Source: CAIZGX01 sp044371675 (lineage in GTDB: Bacteria; Bacteroidota; Bacteroidia; Flavobacteriales_D; Sanyastnellaceae). Taken from it: 33,900 bases of DNA. Made by a program: the position numbers and the translations under genes. The stretch lies in the NCBI GenBank assembly GCA_044371675.1, contig JBILTF010000013.1, positions 1 to 33,900 on the forward strand, given 5' to 3'. The notes beneath the pieces are model-generated. The model ran no database searches and had not been told where the DNA came from. It worked only from the letters and a program-made list of their open reading frames with translations. Below are positions 32,201-33,900 of this stretch, one piece after another; positions within the stretch are counted from its first letter, which is position 1; each line of letters opens with the position of its first letter.

Positions 32201-32541
32201 CTCACGGACGTGGAATCTTCCGCAGCGATGATTTCTTCTCTGTAAATGTTGCTGAAAACAACGGCGCTGGTGTTGATGGAAACGACGTTAGTTTGTCGGT
32301 TTATCCAAACCCAACAACAAGCACAGCGTTCGTTAACTTGAATGTGACTTCAACAGTGAACCAAGCTTATGTTCAAGTATACAATGTAGACGGACAATTG
32401 GTGAAGAATGTAAATGTTGGACAATTGACACCAGGATCACACAGAATTGATTTGGGGGTTGAAGCTCTTGCTACAGGAACTTATGTTGTGAAAACATTTG
32501 CGGGTAACGCAAGCGGAACGGCGAAATTTATAAAGCAATAA
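29266..32541 (+). CDS. T9SS type A cargo: Asp-box (VPS10/BNR) propeller protein
   Basis: 1091 residues with an N-terminal hydrophobic signal (MKLKNLFLSLGLVCSAAVAV, about 1-25). The propeller starts at WWEMGPDNIGGRTRAI (about 88-103) and carries Asp boxes STNGGNNW, STDQGASW, SLDGGASF, TNDKGNSW, SIDGGNTF and TNDGGSTW. A stretch at about 585-755 lacks Asp boxes, is rich in Thr, Ile, Val and Asp, and has a cysteine pair (STICDTTIVG, DIQCTTTTWYY); it looks like an inserted beta domain. The last 80 residues are a T9SS type A sorting domain (LSVYPNPTTSTAFVNLNV, LATGTYVVKTF). It shares the GP-x-GG-R start of the propeller with the gene at 5482. Secretion to the surface is well supported; ligand or enzymatic activity is not. 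Confidence 0.88.
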   Translation: MKLKNLFLSLGLVCSAAVAVVVVNTNSQRASFAPRNIQAEGYNESVDILKKLRGNLMTGNFEVADVVEMTAAVNDIDRLQGNRELNMSWWEMGPDNIGGRTRAILALTDNVIFAGSVTGGLYKSTNGGNNWTRVESLDTFGRVMSISSIDATEDGAIYVATGSQFESSGDGSGSSGAIGCGMYRSTDQGASWELVPGTDPAEFTAGDNWAYINDVSADANIAGRIWIAGADGVGYWEPGMTAPNMSVSGIPNTGGHDIEWSTDGTVCYVGVSNGRIYRSLDGGASFSQVGASSGMSNKQRTRISISRDDSNVAYVLYAQGGIMGGVYYTNDKGNSWSVKWPTGIDNVYEVFGENGQAYYDLALAVKPGDPGVCWVGGVTLWKAGAATQPEQIAANFDFGSSQYYVHSDIQTFEIAPNGDWYIGSDGGVFKSIDGGNTFTAINRGYNVTQFYGIAHGGGYAAMGGSQDNGTILIPGMDNSNFNTISWQQGVSVGGGDGFDCEISNVTVPGVNVAFSSVYYGAISRFNAQGSGGEFYDDEVLGVIGTDGEAGSFYTTLRLFENTDDENSQQFVWLVNNRDIDLFSSVNGTDTTWLDTTLYTQNMTLPFPYRFPVGDTLNFWEVLDRPAVYSTTPLTEDPNYSWLEPQALTSTVDSTICDTTIVGYNEVIDQIIEQTVTIYWSDTIINPITGAEIIVNDSSLVVVGVDTTFMTVPVLDIQCTTTTWYYYAADQLENVRERWQIQDKFTSIFVTGFFGTEGLWMTRQALNFNTSPDWWKIGNAPGSGVKAYEFSKDGNTLFYSSWSGTLYRVTGFNQVWSVDDISNLTTSTIITNAGGTITSIACDPNNADHLIITVGGYGSVGSGKVRESFNATATTPTFTNIWYNTSPLNKMPIYSSVIDVSDASGNTIVIGTEYGVWATNDGGSTWTHSSGVSSGIPPEPSAGASIGSLAYVPVFDLRQQQVGQRPYMNPENYGVIYAGTHGRGIFRSDDFFSVNVAENNGAGVDGNDVSLSVYPNPTTSTAFVNLNVTSTVNQAYVQVYNVDGQLVKNVNVGQLTPGSHRIDLGVEALATGTYVVKTFAGNASGTAKFIKQ

Positions 32542-32562
32542 GAAATTCCAAATGGAAGGAAG

Positions 32563-32587
32563 GAGGCCCGGTAGGGCCTCTTTTTTT
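32563..32587 (+). terminator. Rho-independent terminator after the second propeller gene
   Basis: GAGGCCC (32563-32569) pairs with GGGCCTC (32574-32580) around GGTA, followed by seven T residues. The same T run supplies TTTG (32585-32588), a possible -33 element of the next gene. Confidence 0.9.
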
Positions 32588-32611
32588 GTGGGTGTTTTCT
32601 GTATAATGACT

Positions 32612-32619
32612 TACTTTCG
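32612..32619 (+). promoter_or_regulatory. Near-match -7 box for the GAPDH gene
   Basis: TACTTTCG, one mismatch to TAnnTTTG, 22 bp before the ATG at 32642. TTTG at 32585-32588 is 23 bp upstream. Confidence 0.45.
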
Positions 32620-32641
32620 TTAGAGCAATTGAGTTAAGGAA

Positions 32642-33634
32642 ATGAGCACATACAGAGCAGCAATAAACGGGTTTGGAAGAATAGGCAGAACTTTGCTCAA
32701 AGAGGCTTTACGTAGAAATGAGTTGGAGATAGTAGCTGTGCATGACATGGCAGATATGCATACCTTGTTGCACTTGCTTAAGTATGATTCAACGCAAGGC
32801 ATTTTTGAGATGTCAATTGAATCAGTTGGAGAAAATACAGCTCTTATTGGAGGAAGAACGATTCGTTTTTTTCAGAACGTGTCGGAGTTTCCATGGAACG
32901 AGATGAACGTTGATTTGGTTTTTGAATGTTCTGGAACCATGAAAACGGAAGCTCAATGTGAAAAGCATATTTTTGATGGAGCTATTCGTGTTTTATTGTC
33001 GGCCCCGTCGGAAGACCAAATGCCCATGTGGATCGTTGGTGTGAATGACCACCAGATTGATTTAGATAGAAAAATTATTTCTTGCGCTTCTTGCACGACG
33101 AATAATGCAGCACCCGTTATTCAATTGATAGATGATGCTTACGGTGTTGAGAGTTGCTATATTTCAACTGTTCATTCGTACACTGGTGATCAAAAGCTGC
33201 ACGATGCGCCGCACAGAGATTTGCGCAGGGCGAGAGGAGCAGCGACATCTATAGTGCCTACGACTACAGGAGCGGCTAGAGCGTTAACGAAGGTCTTTCC
33301 TCATTTGAGCGAACGTTTAGGTGGCTGCGGTATTCGAGTACCTGTTCCGAATGGCTCGCTTTCCGATTTAACCTTTATGGTAAGAAGCAAAACCACGGCG
33401 GTTGAGGTTAATGAGCTTTTTGAAAAATGGGCTAACACACATCAGAGTATTCTTGAAGTGTCTAACGAACCTTTGGTTTCAAAAGATATTGTTGGAAACA
33501 AACACAGCTGCGTTATTGATGCGGAACTGACTTCCGTGATTGGATATATGATTAAAGTTGTCGGATGGTACGACAACGAAATGGGATACAGTAACCGACT
33601 ATTGGACGCGACACAAATACTAAAAATGCACTAA
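32642..33634 (+). CDS. Type I glyceraldehyde-3-phosphate dehydrogenase (variant active-site loop)
   Basis: 330 residues; converts glyceraldehyde 3-phosphate and phosphate to 1,3-bisphosphoglycerate. The Rossmann motif NGFGRIGR (about 9-16) is intact. Asp35 in VHDMAD fits NAD rather than NADP preference. The catalytic Cys151 and partner His178 (HSYTGDQ) are present, as are VPTTTGAA and the end motif YDNEMGYSNRLLD. The loop around the catalytic Cys is SCASCTTNNAAP instead of the usual SNASCTTNCLAP: Asn to Cys three residues before, and Cys to Asn four after. This may mark a second, divergent GAPDH (biosynthetic or erythrose-4-phosphate type) rather than the main glycolytic enzyme; that is inference. 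The next gene begins immediately after its stop. Confidence 0.93.
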   Translation: MSTYRAAINGFGRIGRTLLKEALRRNELEIVAVHDMADMHTLLHLLKYDSTQGIFEMSIESVGENTALIGGRTIRFFQNVSEFPWNEMNVDLVFECSGTMKTEAQCEKHIFDGAIRVLLSAPSEDQMPMWIVGVNDHQIDLDRKIISCASCTTNNAAPVIQLIDDAYGVESCYISTVHSYTGDQKLHDAPHRDLRRARGAATSIVPTTTGAARALTKVFPHLSERLGGCGIRVPVPNGSLSDLTFMVRSKTTAVEVNELFEKWANTHQSILEVSNEPLVSKDIVGNKHSCVIDAELTSVIGYMIKVVGWYDNEMGYSNRLLDATQILKMH

Positions 33635-33900
33635 ATGGAATTTTATCACTTCATATTGTACGGCATGCTGGCTGTGGTGAAATTCGTCATTACGCCATTT
33701 ACTATTTATGCGACTGGAGAGGAAAACATTCAATTTGGCGAAGTGGTTTTAACAACAGGCACTGGCGCTGCTGTTGGTGTTTTACTTTTTTATTATGGAG
33801 GAACATACTTGTTTAAGTGGACCAGTCATTTGAAGTCGAAAAAGAAAAAGCCAGTTTTTACGAAAGGAAGAAGAAGAATTGTTTTTATAAAGAATAAGTT
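33635..33900 (+). CDS. Membrane protein, 5' part only
   Basis: The frame from the ATG at 33635, the base right after the GAPDH stop, stays open to the window end (88 codons). It reads MEFYHFILYGMLAVVKFVIT, with hydrophobic segments at about 4-25 and 38-62, then a highly basic stretch (HLKSKKKKP, KGRRRIVFIKN). A small inner-membrane protein with a basic cytoplasmic tail is likely. The zero-base spacing indicates co-transcription with the GAPDH gene. I do not recognise the family. Confidence 0.65.
   Translation, partial: MEFYHFILYGMLAVVKFVITPFTIYATGEENIQFGEVVLTTGTGAAVGVLLFYYGGTYLFKWTSHLKSKKKKPVFTKGRRRIVFIKNK

Overview
The window looks like chromosomal DNA of a Bacteroidetes bacterium. It is most likely a member of the Flavobacteriales, in or near the Cryomorphaceae/Crocinitomicaceae type; that placement is inference from gene style, not a search. 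The evidence is cargo of the type IX secretion system (T9SS) with type A and type B sorting domains, a GWxTD lipoprotein, a heme-type TonB receptor, an OmpP1/FadL protein, lipoproteins with short SC lipoboxes, an almost complete lack of Shine-Dalgarno sites, and many copies of the Bacteroidetes -7 promoter box TAnnTTTG just before genes. Coding density is very high. Neighbours abut or overlap by a few bases, and no gene-free gap exceeds about 190 bp. I see no insertion sequence, phage, integrase or CRISPR array.

Layout. 1-46 (-) is the start of an exported protein that leaves the window. 123-4283 (-) is a very large envelope protein built as TPR, PD40 propeller, CRD-like domain, coiled coils and two SPOR domains, with two pentapeptide arrays. 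4325-5400 (+) holds a DUF423 membrane protein and a 2-Cys peroxiredoxin, closed by a terminator. 5482-12098 (+) holds a T9SS type A Asp-box propeller protein, a T9SS type B (CHU_C) protein and a diacylglycerol-kinase-like lipid kinase. 12076-15556 (-) holds a heme-type TonB receptor, a small membrane-anchored protein and an RlpA-like protein. 15607-16281 (+) is a small outer-membrane-type protein, followed by tRNA-Glu(UUC) and a bidirectional terminator. 16469-19427 (-) holds a lipoprotein with membrane segments, an unknown conserved-looking protein and prolyl-tRNA synthetase. 19496-22068 (+) holds a Gly/Tyr/Asn-rich lipoprotein joined to an OmpP1/FadL protein. 22065-26820 (-) is a compact run of an Omp85-like barrel protein, RmuC, a GWxTD lipoprotein and RlmB. 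26874-26996 (+) is an unlisted 40-residue lipoprotein, followed by OsmC (-). 27493-29151 (+) is an outer-membrane-type protein plus lipoyl synthase. 29266-32541 (+) is a second T9SS type A propeller protein, closed by a terminator. 32642-33634 (+) is a variant GAPDH, and an unfinished membrane protein starts directly after it.

How it fits together. Most of the window is envelope biology: T9SS cargo (three proteins), outer-membrane receptors and barrels, and peptidoglycan-linked proteins (SPOR, RlpA). Housekeeping genes (proS, lipA, rlmB, rmuC, gap, tRNA-Glu) are scattered among these. I find no convincing self-contained new defence or mobile system. The most notable items are the PorE-like protein that ends in tandem SPOR domains and carries 15-bp in-frame repeats, the set of -7 boxes placed four bases before start codons (possible leaderless mRNAs), and the GAPDH with an altered catalytic loop.
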